Below are positions 1-10,492 of a stretch of DNA of 61,626 bases, one piece after another. Within the stretch, counting starts at the first letter, position 1. Each line of letters opens with the position of its first letter. The notes under the pieces were generated by a model, which did not search any database, was not told the DNA's origin, and was given only the letters and a program-made list of their open reading frames with translations. Made by a program: the position numbers and the translations under genes. The stretch is from Candidatus Omnitrophota bacterium (lineage in GTDB: Bacteria; Omnitrophota; Gorgyraeia; Zapsychrales; Zapsychraceae): the NCBI GenBank assembly GCA_016212005.1, contig JACRHP010000016.1:1-61626 (forward strand), in the 5' to 3' direction.

Positions 1-119
1 ATGAGAATTCATGCATAAAATTGGAAAAATGTTCCAAATTTGCCCTAAAAATGGGGCACCCAACTAAAGGTTATAATTTTTATTTTCTCGACGATGACTC
101 TTTGCAAAGAATCGTTTTT

Positions 120-479
120 TCAAAAAAGTGACGAAGTCAGGGGAAAATTTACGGCACACATCCGTTCTTTGTTCTGCCGGATGTCACTTTTATGCAGCAG
201 CGGAATATTGGTAAATTTATTGGTCACCTCGGCGGCGCTGGAACCGACCTTTAGAAACACATCCCGGGAATAAGGACAATGGACGTACGCATGCTCAATG
301 ATTTTTGAAAGTTTTTGCCGTTGCGCTGTTTCGATCCGCGCGGTATCGTTGTGTTGGCTTCGGGCTAAATATTGTATGTGCCGCAGATAAGGCGAACGTT
401 CCCACAGCGCCCATAGAGGCACAGCGGTATGGCGGATCAAAGCGGCTATCAGTGCGTTTGCGGATGGTCTGTTCATCAT
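120..479 (-). pseudogene. N-terminal fragment of a PaaK/CapK-like adenylate-forming family protein
   Basis: Protein contains KLSKIIEHAYVHCPYSRDVF...IPLLHKSDIRQNKE, typical of the CapK/PaaK N-terminus, then stops at 119 aa. No continuation is visible before the window edge. Confidence 0.55.
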
Positions 480-1780
480 CGGCGTCTTTTGTTGTTTTTG
501 GGGGTGAACTTTGTCGCTGTTGCCAGATTCCCCTCATGGACATTTTGTCGCATCGCGGAAAGAAAAGCCAAAAGATAAAACAATCTTCCAAAATAAGCGC
601 CCTGCCCGAACTGGGCGGTCACGAATGACACGAAAAGCGCGATGCACAACATCCGCAGGATATTAATGGTGCTTTCTCTCTCCGGCGCATCTTCCGCGAC
701 TTTAATGAATGAATTCTTGAATCCCCCTCCTATTAATAAAAAGAAGATAGTCAGTCCTAATATGCCCATGTCTGAAGCCACCTGCATGACAATATTGTGT
801 ACACTCTTGCCTTCCTCGACCCATTTTAAATATTCCGGTGGTGTATAAGCCATGATAACGTCATTGAAGTTGCCGGCCCCCACCCCCATGAAAGGATTTT
901 CTTTAAACATATTCAAGGCGGCATAATTGGCGGCCACCCGTCCCATCGCGGAGGCGTCTTCCTGGTAGGTTTCGATGGTTTCTATGCGGCCAGTATATTT
1001 TTCGGAAAGCCGCGGGAGGATAAGACCGGTAAGCAAAAGGATAATAATAATAAATTTTGTTTTGCGTTTCTCGACCAGCAGAAGGCCGGCAATACCCGCG
1101 AAGACACCCAGCAAACCGCCCCTGGAATATGTCAGGATGACGCCGATGATGCACCAAAGAGCCGTAAAGAGTCCCAAGTACCTCGGGAATTTTTTTTTGC
1201 TCGCGTTGCCCAGCATATATGCGATGGGGAGCATGGCGGCGAGCTGACCGGCAAAACCGTTGCGGTTAACGTAAACATAATTCGGCAGGGCAATATCCAT
1301 ATAATCCGTCTTGTAGAAGTAATACGCTCTTAAAACCAGAAAAAGATGCATGCATACAAAAGTCCACAATAAGGCCCTCATATCTTTTGGGGTTCGTATC
1401 AACTGTACCACCAGGAAAAAGGTAGCGAACGTTCTTAAATTCTCATTGACCAGCGGATGTTCGAAAACGGGCGTACCGGCAAAGAAGCGTGTGCTGCAGA
1501 TAACGATAAAGTAAACGAACATTAAAGCAATGTCGCGATTGAACCTCAAGGGATATTCCCGTGAATGAAAGAGCCATGCGATCAGTGTCAGGATTATGAT
1601 GGTCTGCGGAAGATGCAGATCGTAGACGGGCTGAAACCATTCATACAGAAAGCCGTCCCGCAGGACCGTAACCAGGAATATGAGGAAAACACCTGTTTTG
1701 GGTCTGATCAGGATCGAGGCAAATCCGCCCATGATAAGAAAGATCATTAATATCCCGCGCAGGGAAATGAACTGTTCCAT
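476..1780 (-). CDS. O-antigen ligase / polymerase (Wzy_C-like) membrane protein
   Basis: 434 aa polytopic; YSRGGLLGVFAGIAGLL and ENPFMGVGAGNF...SVHNIVMQVASDMGILGL motifs of the O-antigen ligase family. Confidence 0.85.
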   Translation of the reverse strand: MEQFISLRGILMIFLIMGGFASILIRPKTGVFLIFLVTVLRDGFLYEWFQPVYDLHLPQTIIILTLIAWLFHSREYPLRFNRDIALMFVYFIVICSTRFFAGTPVFEHPLVNENLRTFATFFLVVQLIRTPKDMRALLWTFVCMHLFLVLRAYYFYKTDYMDIALPNYVYVNRNGFAGQLAAMLPIAYMLGNASKKKFPRYLGLFTALWCIIGVILTYSRGGLLGVFAGIAGLLLVEKRKTKFIIIILLLTGLILPRLSEKYTGRIETIETYQEDASAMGRVAANYAALNMFKENPFMGVGAGNFNDVIMAYTPPEYLKWVEEGKSVHNIVMQVASDMGILGLTIFFLLIGGGFKNSFIKVAEDAPERESTINILRMLCIALFVSFVTAQFGQGAYFGRLFYLLAFLSAMRQNVHEGNLATATKFTPKNNKRRR

Positions 1781-1781
1781 T

Positions 1782-2756
1782 CTATCCTTTTATTCCTTCT
1801 AAAACGTTAATCCGTTTTTTCCATTTTTTCAGAGCCCCTAAAATGTTCTGGCCCAACAGGGTCAACAAATAAAATTGTAGTGTTTGGAAGGAAAATCCGC
1901 GAAACGACAATGCCATTTTGAACTTGTCCCTGGATTGCGCGAATTGTTCTGCGTCAAATAATGTCATGCCCCAGGCGTGATAGGCGCGGCCCCACCGCTG
2001 ACGGACAATGGATCCCGCGTCGGCGTACTTTGCGCGGAATCCCGCTTCGTGTTTTTGTATGGCCAGGATCGCGGATTCGTAAGCACGCTGGATGTTTGAG
2101 CGGTTCATCCCGCCCGCTCTGACAAGGTATTCTACCAAAGGTTCATTGACGTAAAGAATCGGGAATTTTTCCGCCACGCGCAGCCACATTTCCGCGTCCT
2201 CGGAGCCCAGCACGCGCGGGTCTTCATCAAAACCGCCGACCGCATCGAAACATTTTTTGCGCGCCAGGACGCTGGAGGTGGTGACGTAGTTTCCTTTTGT
2301 CCACAGGTCCCGGTAGCTATCGTCAGAGAGTGTTTTGCCGATGCAGTCCACTGTCTGTTGGCCAGTCGATTCATTGATACGAAAACGTCCGGAACAGACC
2401 AGTCCGGCTTCCGGACGGTCGCGAAAGATTTTCATTTGCATCTTGAGCCGGCCGGGCAGCCAGCGGTCATCGGCGTCCAGAAAAGCGATGTAGTCGCCCG
2501 CGGCGTTCTTGATGCCGGTATTGCGCGCCGCAGCCGGCCCTTGGTTGGCCTGACGGATATATTTGATCCGCGGGTTTTTGTCCCCCTGTCCGGCAATCAG
2601 TTTTTGGACGACCTCCCCTGTCCCGTCATCCGACCCGTCATCGACAACGATGATCTCGTCCGGCAAAAGTTCCTGGGCCAGGACCGAGCCGACGGCTTTT
2701 CCGATGAACTCCGCTGAATTATAGGCCGGTATTATGACCGAAATCGTTTCACTCAT
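1782..2756 (-). CDS. glycosyltransferase family 2
   Basis: SVIIPAYNSAEFIGKAVGSVLAQ...DDGSDDGT...AARNTGIKNAAGDYIAFLDADD. Confidence 0.92.
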   Translation of the reverse strand: MSETISVIIPAYNSAEFIGKAVGSVLAQELLPDEIIVVDDGSDDGTGEVVQKLIAGQGDKNPRIKYIRQANQGPAAARNTGIKNAAGDYIAFLDADDRWLPGRLKMQMKIFRDRPEAGLVCSGRFRINESTGQQTVDCIGKTLSDDSYRDLWTKGNYVTTSSVLARKKCFDAVGGFDEDPRVLGSEDAEMWLRVAEKFPILYVNEPLVEYLVRAGGMNRSNIQRAYESAILAIQKHEAGFRAKYADAGSIVRQRWGRAYHAWGMTLFDAEQFAQSRDKFKMALSFRGFSFQTLQFYLLTLLGQNILGALKKWKKRINVLEGIKG

Positions 2757-2765
2757 GAGACCTCT

Positions 2766-3575
2766 TCAGTGATCTTTCCCGCGGGGCTGCTGACCTGACG
2801 ACCGTTGCAATTGCCCAAGCCATTGATCAAATAATACGATCCTGTCCCGTTGAGAAGCGTCGAATAAAAACGGGGCCACATCTTTAGCCAATGATTTCAT
2901 GTTTATTCCCTCTGTTCGTTTTTTTAGCGCGCTGATCATCTGCGCCTTATCTTTGATGCCCGCCCTCTTTTGTAAATAACCATAGTCCGGCCCGGTCATC
3001 GCCATCAGAAAAACAACATCGAAAAAATCCCGTCCCTTAGCGCTTTTTCTGTTCAGGCAGGCGAAAATTTTTTGCGAAAGAAGCAGGGCGATCGGGACGG
3101 TATTGATATACCGGAATATCCCGAACATGTTGATGAGGAATTTTTCCGGACGGTATTCATACTCCTGGGGTTCCGCGTCAATTTGTATGAGGATCCGCTG
3201 TTGTTTGTGCCCGGACAGCCCCTGCTGAAACAGCAGACCTGGAAATTTGATATAACAATGGTACGCTCCCCGGAAAACATTCTTAACATCCACGGTGTAG
3301 CCGTCCAGGGACAATTCGGCCTTGATGATCCCGGCGATCTTTGAAAAATCATTTTCGCTTAGTCCGCGATTATCAAAATCGATATCCTCGGAGAAACGAA
3401 CCCCGTTATGGATGATCCTGATCGCGCTCCCGCCGAGAAAGACCAGCCGTCCGGCGTATTGGGACCCGTAAATGATATCCAGTATCCGGTATTGAAGGTA
3501 TTCCTTGAGAATATTTTCTTTAAACCCTTGCAGGCGCGCCGGGTACCTTTTTAAAATATCTTCAAAATTTAACAT
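2766..3575 (-). CDS. AbiEii-type nucleotidyltransferase toxin-like protein
   Basis: LVFLGGSAIRIIHNGVRFSEDIDFD nucleotidyltransferase motif; 14-nt overlap with upstream AbiEi-like gene. Confidence 0.8.
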   Translation of the reverse strand: MLNFEDILKRYPARLQGFKENILKEYLQYRILDIIYGSQYAGRLVFLGGSAIRIIHNGVRFSEDIDFDNRGLSENDFSKIAGIIKAELSLDGYTVDVKNVFRGAYHCYIKFPGLLFQQGLSGHKQQRILIQIDAEPQEYEYRPEKFLINMFGIFRYINTVPIALLLSQKIFACLNRKSAKGRDFFDVVFLMAMTGPDYGYLQKRAGIKDKAQMISALKKRTEGINMKSLAKDVAPFLFDASQRDRIVLFDQWLGQLQRSSGQQPRGKDH

Positions 3576-4182
3576 CCATCGCCTCCATTAAGAGCCGGAC
3601 GGCCTTGTTTAATTTCCGGGAAGAAAATATTTTCAGGTAATTTCGCATTTTAACAACATTGACCAGGCGGCCTATTTCCTCGATATTTAATCTCATGGCT
3701 TCCAGGACTTCCTTTTTATCAGAAAAAGGAGAAAAATATAAAAAATCAAGCAATGTCTTTTCCGGGTCAGATATAAAAAAACGGTCATTTCCGGCCTCTA
3801 CCGCGTCGTAACCAAAGAAAAGAGAGTTTTTAATGGAACAATAGCGAAAATCCCCTATCTGTGTCCGGACCGTTTTATTCCGCCTTGTGGTGATGCCGAC
3901 TATTTGGAACACCGCTTCCGGAATAAAATTATAATAAGCAAGAGCCGATTCCAGGCCGATATAGGAGGGCTGATAAATCCGGCAAGCTATATTTCTTAAA
4001 ACCTGATCATTGATCGACTTGCCCGACATGATATAAAAATTGTTAATAATTTTGAGGATATATCCCTTCTTTTGCCATTCGTAGAGCCTTCTCCTGTCAA
4101 TACGGTCAAAATACGTGACAATATCCCGCGCGTCAATGACGCTGTGATTCTCAAAAATAGTTTTAAATTCCAGGAAGTTCAT
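3562..4182 (-). CDS. AbiEi-like antitoxin
   Basis: 206 aa with YEWQKKGYILKIINNFYI winged-helix-like part, YIGLESALAYYNFIPE and DPEKTLLDFLYF motifs; paired with AbiEii-like gene. Confidence 0.75.
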   Translation of the reverse strand: MNFLEFKTIFENHSVIDARDIVTYFDRIDRRRLYEWQKKGYILKIINNFYIMSGKSINDQVLRNIACRIYQPSYIGLESALAYYNFIPEAVFQIVGITTRRNKTVRTQIGDFRYCSIKNSLFFGYDAVEAGNDRFFISDPEKTLLDFLYFSPFSDKKEVLEAMRLNIEEIGRLVNVVKMRNYLKIFSSRKLNKAVRLLMEAMDVKF

Positions 4183-4252
4183 TGCTTTTTACAACACTTT
4201 TTTAGTTATTTATAACTAAAATATAACACCGAATCGAGCTTTTGTCCACACG

Positions 4253-5200
4253 TTACTCCCCGCCTCGTTTGACCTGGCGCAGAAATTTGATGATCCCCGC
4301 GGGCAGGAGCGTGACGATGATATAAAACAGCGCGTTTAGAAAATAATCCGGGTAAACGAGTGTCTGAAAGAAAAATTTTCGTGATTCTTTAAAATTCATG
4401 GCATCAAAGAGGACATATCCCAGGTTGTAGCGGTCGCGTTTAAGCTGCCCTTCAATGATCCGGCACCGGCCGGGTTCTTCCTTGTGGACCTCCAGCAGTT
4501 TTTCTCTCAAACGGATGCAGCTTTTAATATAAGTTTGTTTGTCATCCGTAATATTGCCGCCGATGCGCCGGCGCGTCACCAGCGGCCGATCGATATAATG
4601 GATCGGGTATCGGCGGGCGATCCGCAGCCATAAATCGTAATCTTCGGCAATCTGCAAATTTTCATCAAAACCGCCGACCTCCCGCAAGACATCCCGTCGC
4701 ACCAGCACGGTAGGGGTAAATATAAAATTTCCCCACAACAGATTGTCATAAATTTTACCGTTAGGCAAAGAAGGATAAGGGCGTTCATGCAAATAGGATG
4801 CATAAACGGTTCGGCCATTAACAACATGCCGCATATCGGTAAATACCAGTTTCGCGTCCGGGTTGGCATCCATCGCCTCGATGGCGGTTGCCAGTTTATC
4901 TTTGTCCCACAGATCATCCGCATCCAGAAAAGCCACAAACTCTCCCTTGGCCAGACGCAGGCCGGCGTTACGCGCCGCCGCGGGTCCATTGTTGACCTGC
5001 TCAACGTATGTGACATTGAGCGGCGGAGACATATATTTCTTGATGGCACTTTCGCTCTGGTCGGTTGAGCCGTCATTGACCACAATAACCTCATAGTCCG
5101 TGTACGTCTGGGCCGCGACCGAATCCAGCGCTTCGCCGACGGTCTTCTCGGAATTGTATACGGGTATGATAATGCTCACTCTGGATGTGGGGCCGCTCAT
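4253..5200 (-). CDS. glycosyltransferase family 2
   Basis: VSIIIPVYNSEKTVGEALDSVAAQ...DGSTDQSE...AARNAGLRLAKGEFVAFLDADDLW; likely ATG at 5200 overlaps upstream stop as ATGA. Confidence 0.92.
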   Translation of the reverse strand: MSGPTSRVSIIIPVYNSEKTVGEALDSVAAQTYTDYEVIVVNDGSTDQSESAIKKYMSPPLNVTYVEQVNNGPAAARNAGLRLAKGEFVAFLDADDLWDKDKLATAIEAMDANPDAKLVFTDMRHVVNGRTVYASYLHERPYPSLPNGKIYDNLLWGNFIFTPTVLVRRDVLREVGGFDENLQIAEDYDLWLRIARRYPIHYIDRPLVTRRRIGGNITDDKQTYIKSCIRLREKLLEVHKEEPGRCRIIEGQLKRDRYNLGYVLFDAMNFKESRKFFFQTLVYPDYFLNALFYIIVTLLPAGIIKFLRQVKRGGE

Positions 5201-6528
5201 GGATCCGTTCTTTTTTCTAAAAGCCACGACCATATCGGCCGGACCTTTATCTTAATCCGCCCGGCAGAGAGCTCGGCGCCCTGGTCATCTGTCAAGATGA
5301 GGCAATCATCTATCTTGAATTTTTCAGCGGCCGCGAGAAGAGGTGCCAGTTCCCTTTCCTTGGCCTTGTTGTCCTCTATGCGGGCCGTGGCTTGTATAAG
5401 CTGCCGCGGTTTGCCGCGTTCCGTCATAAGAAAATCTACTTCCCCGCCCGCGCCGTCTTTCCAGTAAAAAATTTCCTTTCCGCGGCGGAGTAATTCAAGA
5501 TATATCGCGTTTTCCAGATATCTCCCCTTGTTTTCTGAAAACTGGGACGCTACGGCGGTGATAAGGCCCGTATCTATGCAATATATTTTCTTTGGGTTGA
5601 CCACCCGCCTCTTTATCGAGTAATCATACAATTGGACAAATTTCACGAAATTGACGTCCTCAAGCCATGATACATACTCACATACCGTATCCTTGCCGGT
5701 CTTTTGTCCGGATGATTTCAAAAGATTGTAATAGCCCATGATCGAGAAAAGCGAAGCGAAGTTGTTGACCAGATACCTCATGAGCTCTTTCATGAGCGTA
5801 TAGTTCCTGATCTTGTGCCGCTCAACGATATCCCTGTAGAATACCAGTTCAAAATATTCCTGAAGTATCCTTATTTTTAGAGGATCTTCCTTTTCGAGGG
5901 TCTCGGGAAAACCTCCGAATTTCAGGTAATTCAAGAATTCTTTTTTTATAAGGTGCCTTTGCGGGGAGTGTTCGACGTTCGCCTGTACCTTTATGCCTTT
6001 GGATAAAAGCGCCTCATGGAAAGAAAACGGCGCCAAAAAATAGCTTATCGTCCTTCCGCGCAGCGACGTCGCTATCTCTTGAGAAAGAAGCTTTGAGGAA
6101 GAGCCGGTAAGGAATATCCTGAACTCTTTTTTCTCGGACATCCTCCTCACGAATTTATCCCAGTACGGCGCTTCTTGCGCCTCGTCTAAAAAGAGATACG
6201 TCTTTTCTCCGACGTTCTCGGGGTAAAGCTCAAAAAACGCTTCCAAAAGAATCTCCCAATCATCTTTGGAAAAAGGCAAGATCCTCTCGTCTTCGAAATT
6301 TACGTAAAGCATCCTTTGGGCCGGCACGCCTTCTTTGGCGAGCTCCAGCATCGTTTGATAAAAAAGATACGTCTTCCCGCTGCGGCGCGGCCCGTAAAGG
6401 GTTATGACCTTTTGGAGGTCCGTCGGGAGCCTGACCTCCCTGCGGACAAGCTCCGGTCTAAGGCCCCGGGATTCAACGATGATCTTTTTGAATGCCTCTT
6501 TTTTGTCCATAGGATATTCTCCTTTCAT
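5197..6528 (-). CDS. AAA-family ATP-binding protein with DUF4143-type C-terminus
   Basis: ITLYGPRRSGKTYLFYQ Walker A; YLFLDEAQEAPYWDKFVRRM; IFLTGSSSKLLSQEIATSLRGR; FYWKDGAGGEVDFLM. Confidence 0.88.
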   Translation of the reverse strand: MKGEYPMDKKEAFKKIIVESRGLRPELVRREVRLPTDLQKVITLYGPRRSGKTYLFYQTMLELAKEGVPAQRMLYVNFEDERILPFSKDDWEILLEAFFELYPENVGEKTYLFLDEAQEAPYWDKFVRRMSEKKEFRIFLTGSSSKLLSQEIATSLRGRTISYFLAPFSFHEALLSKGIKVQANVEHSPQRHLIKKEFLNYLKFGGFPETLEKEDPLKIRILQEYFELVFYRDIVERHKIRNYTLMKELMRYLVNNFASLFSIMGYYNLLKSSGQKTGKDTVCEYVSWLEDVNFVKFVQLYDYSIKRRVVNPKKIYCIDTGLITAVASQFSENKGRYLENAIYLELLRRGKEIFYWKDGAGGEVDFLMTERGKPRQLIQATARIEDNKAKERELAPLLAAAEKFKIDDCLILTDDQGAELSAGRIKIKVRPIWSWLLEKRTDP

Positions 6529-6627
6529 GCAGGGATGACTACGAGTACTTCTGTCCTTCTATGAAAGGATACTATATTTTCCCTTCCCGGTCAAGCGTCA
6601 AGGCCCCGTTAATTCAGACTGATTACT

Positions 6628-7818
6628 CTAGGCATGGTTCCATTCATGGATCAGTTTTTTTACCTCCGCTTCCAGCGCGAAGTCGGTTTCGATACGCCGG
6701 CGGCTGATCTCCCCCATCTTTTTCCGTTTATCAGTATCCAGGATCATTTTTTGCAGCGCCGCCGCTAGTTCTGTTTCATCTTTTGGCTCGACCAGATATC
6801 CATTGACATTGTCTTCGATAAGTTCGGCAACTCCGGTTACGCGGGTGGCGATGACCGGCAGGCGCGCGGCCATGGCCTCCATGATCGAGACCGACAGCCC
6901 CTCACACAGGCTTGAATTGACGTACACATTCGCCAGGGCCAGCTGGCGACGGACTTCTCCGGCTGGCTGGGCCCCGTGAAAAACGATTTCCTGTTTCATA
7001 TCCAGCTTGTCGATGAGTTCCGCGATCTTTACTCGCAGTTCGCCGTCGCCGATAATATGGCAGGTGAAGCGGTTCTCCCATTCCTTGAGCAATTTGCATG
7101 CCCGGACCAGATATTCAACCCCTTTGATCGGGTGCAGGCGGGCGATGGACAATATCCGCAACTCCGGCCCAGCTGTCCTGCCGTCCGCGGTGAACAATTC
7201 CGGACGGATGCCGCAATGGATGACGCTGATCTTTTCCGCCGGGATGTCAAATTTTTGGACCATGTAATCTTTATTATATTGTGAAACGGTAATGACCTTC
7301 TTGGCCCGTATCCCTCTTTGATGAAAATTGTGCGGCGGATATTCAAAAATGTCGTGCCAGCCGTGGGCGGTAAAGGTGTACGGGATATCCAGCAACATGC
7401 TAACCAGCATCGCGTATTCGCCGGCCAGGGAAACGAAATGAGCGTGAATGTGATCGGGTTTGTGTTTTTCGATCAACAAGGCATATGACCCGGCGATCCT
7501 GAAAAACCATAACAGTCCCCCCTTGTTGTTTCGGGCAGCAAACAAAAACATTTTGATATATCGGGATGGGGCTTTTCTCAAAAGACGCAGGTGGTCCCGG
7601 CAGCTTTGGATGAAAGTGATGTTTTTGGGGTCAGGGAAATAGACCGTCCGCCGGGCCAGACGGTCGGCTTCCTCATGCGGGATTTCGCCCGCAGGTTTTT
7701 TTCTGGAGAAAATAACGGTTTCCAGGCCAAGTTTCTCAACGGTCACGATCTCGTTGATGATGAATGTCTCCGAGACTGTCGGGAAAATGTCCAGGATGTA
7801 AGCGACTTTTTTAACCAT
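6628..7818 (-). CDS. glycosyltransferase family 4
   Basis: HAHFVSLAGEYAMLVSMLLDIPYTFTAHGWDIF-like region, SIARLHPIKGVEYLVRA, SLCEGLSVSIMEAMAARLPVIATRVTG. Confidence 0.92.
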   Translation of the reverse strand: MVKKVAYILDIFPTVSETFIINEIVTVEKLGLETVIFSRKKPAGEIPHEEADRLARRTVYFPDPKNITFIQSCRDHLRLLRKAPSRYIKMFLFAARNNKGGLLWFFRIAGSYALLIEKHKPDHIHAHFVSLAGEYAMLVSMLLDIPYTFTAHGWHDIFEYPPHNFHQRGIRAKKVITVSQYNKDYMVQKFDIPAEKISVIHCGIRPELFTADGRTAGPELRILSIARLHPIKGVEYLVRACKLLKEWENRFTCHIIGDGELRVKIAELIDKLDMKQEIVFHGAQPAGEVRRQLALANVYVNSSLCEGLSVSIMEAMAARLPVIATRVTGVAELIEDNVNGYLVEPKDETELAAALQKMILDTDKRKKMGEISRRRIETDFALEAEVKKLIHEWNHA

Positions 7819-9019
7819 TGGTGTTGTTTCTTAATATCGAACCATAAAAATCGATAGTTTTTTGTGCGGCCACTTTGTTTGTATAATGTGTGTCGATAAA
7901 TTTCTTGGCTTCTTTGCCCAAGGTATCTCTTAACCCCTTGTTTTGACATAGACGGACGATCTCATCCGCCAATGCCTGCGGCTGGTCGGGGGCGACGAGC
8001 AGGCCATTATGTTCATGGTCCACGATCTCTTTTAACCCTCCCGTCGCGGAAACGACTACAGCTTTCCCGCAGCCCATCGCTTCCAGGCAGACATACCCGA
8101 GATTCTCGTACAGCGAAGGTGCCGTAAAGATATCACAGGATTGGTAGAATCTTACGAGGTCATTCTTTTCTTTCCGATCGTGGAACGTGACGTGTCCAAG
8201 GCAGTTTTTCTGCCGCAGATATGCCTTGAGTTCTTCGCGCAGGGACGTGCGGTCTTGGCCCGAGGCAGTGTCTTCTCCAACGAAAATAAACTCACAATCA
8301 CGGAATTTTTCCAGGACGAGCGGAATAGCGTGGGCGAGGGTGACGACACCTTTGCGTTTCTCGATCCGTCCGGTGAAAAGGACGGGGACTCTCTCCCGCG
8401 GCCCTGGAGCCTCAGCAGGGCGGAACGTGTCGGTATCAAGCGGGTTTAAAAGGATCTTGACGCGCCGGGGCGAAAACCGGTAGTCGGCGGCCACCACCTC
8501 GGCCATGCTTTGGCTTGGCGAGGTCAGATAGTCCGCGCGCATAATGGCGTATTTTTCCATAAAGTTCAGCACCCGCTCATGCAGTTTTAGGCTCTTGAAG
8601 TTATATCTCTGGACGACATAGCTGGGGGTATGCAGTTTGATCACAACAGGCGGCTTTCCCCTGCCGCCGCGTGTCAAAAGATACCAGAATAATTCCGCGC
8701 GGATGTCCGGGCCTTCGATGATATCGAGGTTTTTTTCCCGTGAAATTTCCATGATCTTGTTTTTAACGGCGATACTAAAGCCGATCGTTTTTGAGGGAAT
8801 GAGTGCGTCAAAGCGCCATAATCCGGCCATCGCAATGGGGTTCACCCGGTGTACGTGTACGCCATTTTCGGTGTAATCGTACGGTTTCTTGGAGGTGAAT
8901 GTCACGACATCGACATGCTCGCCCAATGCGGCCAGCGCTTCGGCCAAATTGCGGGTATAGGAGCCGATCCCGTTGAAGGTTTCGGGCGGGTATTCATAGG
9001 AAACAAGGCAGATGTTCAT
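7811..9019 (-). CDS. glycosyltransferase family 4
   Basis: MNICLVSYEYPPETFNGIGSYTRNLAEAL; FTGRIEKRKGVVTLAHA; SLYENLGYVCLEAMGCGKAVVVSATGG. Confidence 0.92.
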   Translation of the reverse strand: MNICLVSYEYPPETFNGIGSYTRNLAEALAALGEHVDVVTFTSKKPYDYTENGVHVHRVNPIAMAGLWRFDALIPSKTIGFSIAVKNKIMEISREKNLDIIEGPDIRAELFWYLLTRGGRGKPPVVIKLHTPSYVVQRYNFKSLKLHERVLNFMEKYAIMRADYLTSPSQSMAEVVAADYRFSPRRVKILLNPLDTDTFRPAEAPGPRERVPVLFTGRIEKRKGVVTLAHAIPLVLEKFRDCEFIFVGEDTASGQDRTSLREELKAYLRQKNCLGHVTFHDRKEKNDLVRFYQSCDIFTAPSLYENLGYVCLEAMGCGKAVVVSATGGLKEIVDHEHNGLLVAPDQPQALADEIVRLCQNKGLRDTLGKEAKKFIDTHYTNKVAAQKTIDFYGSILRNNTNG

Positions 9020-9022
9020 CGT

Positions 9023-10492
9023 CTAGGCCTCCGCGCGTTTCCTCGACAGGTTTTGCTTGAATATTTCCGCCACTTCGGCGATCATGGGGAAACGATAGAG
9101 TCTATGAAAAAAGAAATACGAAAGAACGCCTATGCCGATCAGAATAACAAGCCGGAGCGCTTCGGGGACGGCTCCCGCGGTCAGAAATCGGTCGCAGGTG
9201 AAGAGGACGGCACCCATGGACAGCGAGCAAACCAAGGCTGGATGCAGTGCTTGGTAAACTGTGCGCATGTTTGTGCCGATGAGTCGTGAAATGACCAGAA
9301 ATATCAATGGTGCGCCGACCATCGCGACGATGGTCACGGCCACGGCAACGCCGGTGATGCCGAATTTAACGCCAATCATAATGGCCGCGGCCAGCGCGGC
9401 GAGGTTCAAGATGTCCGCCTTGAACTCAATGTCCGGGCGGCCTTTGGCGTAAAAGATCGAGCCCATGGTCATGCTGATGGAGTTAATCATCCCTAGGACG
9501 CACATGATCTGCATGGGTTTTACGATCGGCAGCCATTTTTCTCCTATAATGACTTTGACGAAATACGGACTTACCATCAGCAGACCGAACAAGAGCGGGA
9601 AAGTGACGATGGAAATATACGAAAGGATCTTGAGATAGTTTCTGGCCACCCGTGCGTTATCGTCCTGGATTTTCGCGAAGGTCGGGAAAGCGACACTGGT
9701 CAATATTGAGGATATTTTTCTCTGCGGCAGGGTGACGAGGTTGTAGGCCATCGTGTAGAATCCCAGAGGGACAGTCCCCAGAAAACGCCCGACGATGACA
9801 TAATCGATATTTTGTCCCAAATACGTGAGGATGTTGACGGACATGGCGTTAATGCCGAATTTAAACAGCTGACGAAATTTCTCCATTTGGAACATAAATT
9901 GCGGCCGCCAGGGTGAAGATGCCCAGGCGAGCAATGTCCCCATCCCTATCCCGAACAGCCTTCCCCACACCAGGCTCCAGACCCCCAACCCTTTGACGGC
10001 CAGCGCGATGGTCAGGATGGAATTGGACGCCATTTCCCATACCGACAGACTGGCCAGTTTCCCGAACTGCAGGTTTCTGGAAAACTGGGCGTTTTGAACG
10101 ATCCGAAGCGCCGCCAAAATGAAATTGAAGGAAAGCACGAATAATACGGGCTGCACCTCGTCGTTGCGGAAGAACCGCGCCGCCGGCCAGGAAAGAAACA
10201 TCATCATCAGGCATAGCGTGACACCGGTCACCACATTGGCCCAAAAAGCGCTGGAAAGATGTCCTTCGTCGATCTCTTTGCGTTGGATGAGCGCCGAAGA
10301 TATACCCAGATTATTGATCGTGTTGGCGAACAGGATGAAAATATTGGCGATGCCGATCACCCCGAATTCGTGCGGCGAGAGGATCCGGGCCAGGATGAGC
10401 GTCGTGACCGTCTGCATCCCCTGCTCCAGAAAGCGCCGCGTACCCGCCCAAACGACGCCGTGAAAAAAATGTTTTTTAAGGTCCTTGGTCAT
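9023..10492 (-). CDS. polysaccharide flippase (Wzx / MVF superfamily)
   Basis: 489 aa polytopic; LARILSPHEFGVIGIANIF; AYNLVTLPQRKISSILTSVAFP. Confidence 0.9.
   Translation of the reverse strand: MTKDLKKHFFHGVVWAGTRRFLEQGMQTVTTLILARILSPHEFGVIGIANIFILFANTINNLGISSALIQRKEIDEGHLSSAFWANVVTGVTLCLMMMFLSWPAARFFRNDEVQPVLFVLSFNFILAALRIVQNAQFSRNLQFGKLASLSVWEMASNSILTIALAVKGLGVWSLVWGRLFGIGMGTLLAWASSPWRPQFMFQMEKFRQLFKFGINAMSVNILTYLGQNIDYVIVGRFLGTVPLGFYTMAYNLVTLPQRKISSILTSVAFPTFAKIQDDNARVARNYLKILSYISIVTFPLLFGLLMVSPYFVKVIIGEKWLPIVKPMQIMCVLGMINSISMTMGSIFYAKGRPDIEFKADILNLAALAAAIMIGVKFGITGVAVAVTIVAMVGAPLIFLVISRLIGTNMRTVYQALHPALVCSLSMGAVLFTCDRFLTAGAVPEALRLVILIGIGVLSYFFFHRLYRFPMIAEVAEIFKQNLSRKRAEA

Noticed and set aside
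3562-4182. Abi/AbiE modules as proof of a defence island
   Set aside because: Neighbours are biosynthetic genes, not defence genes; TA modules alone do not define an island.
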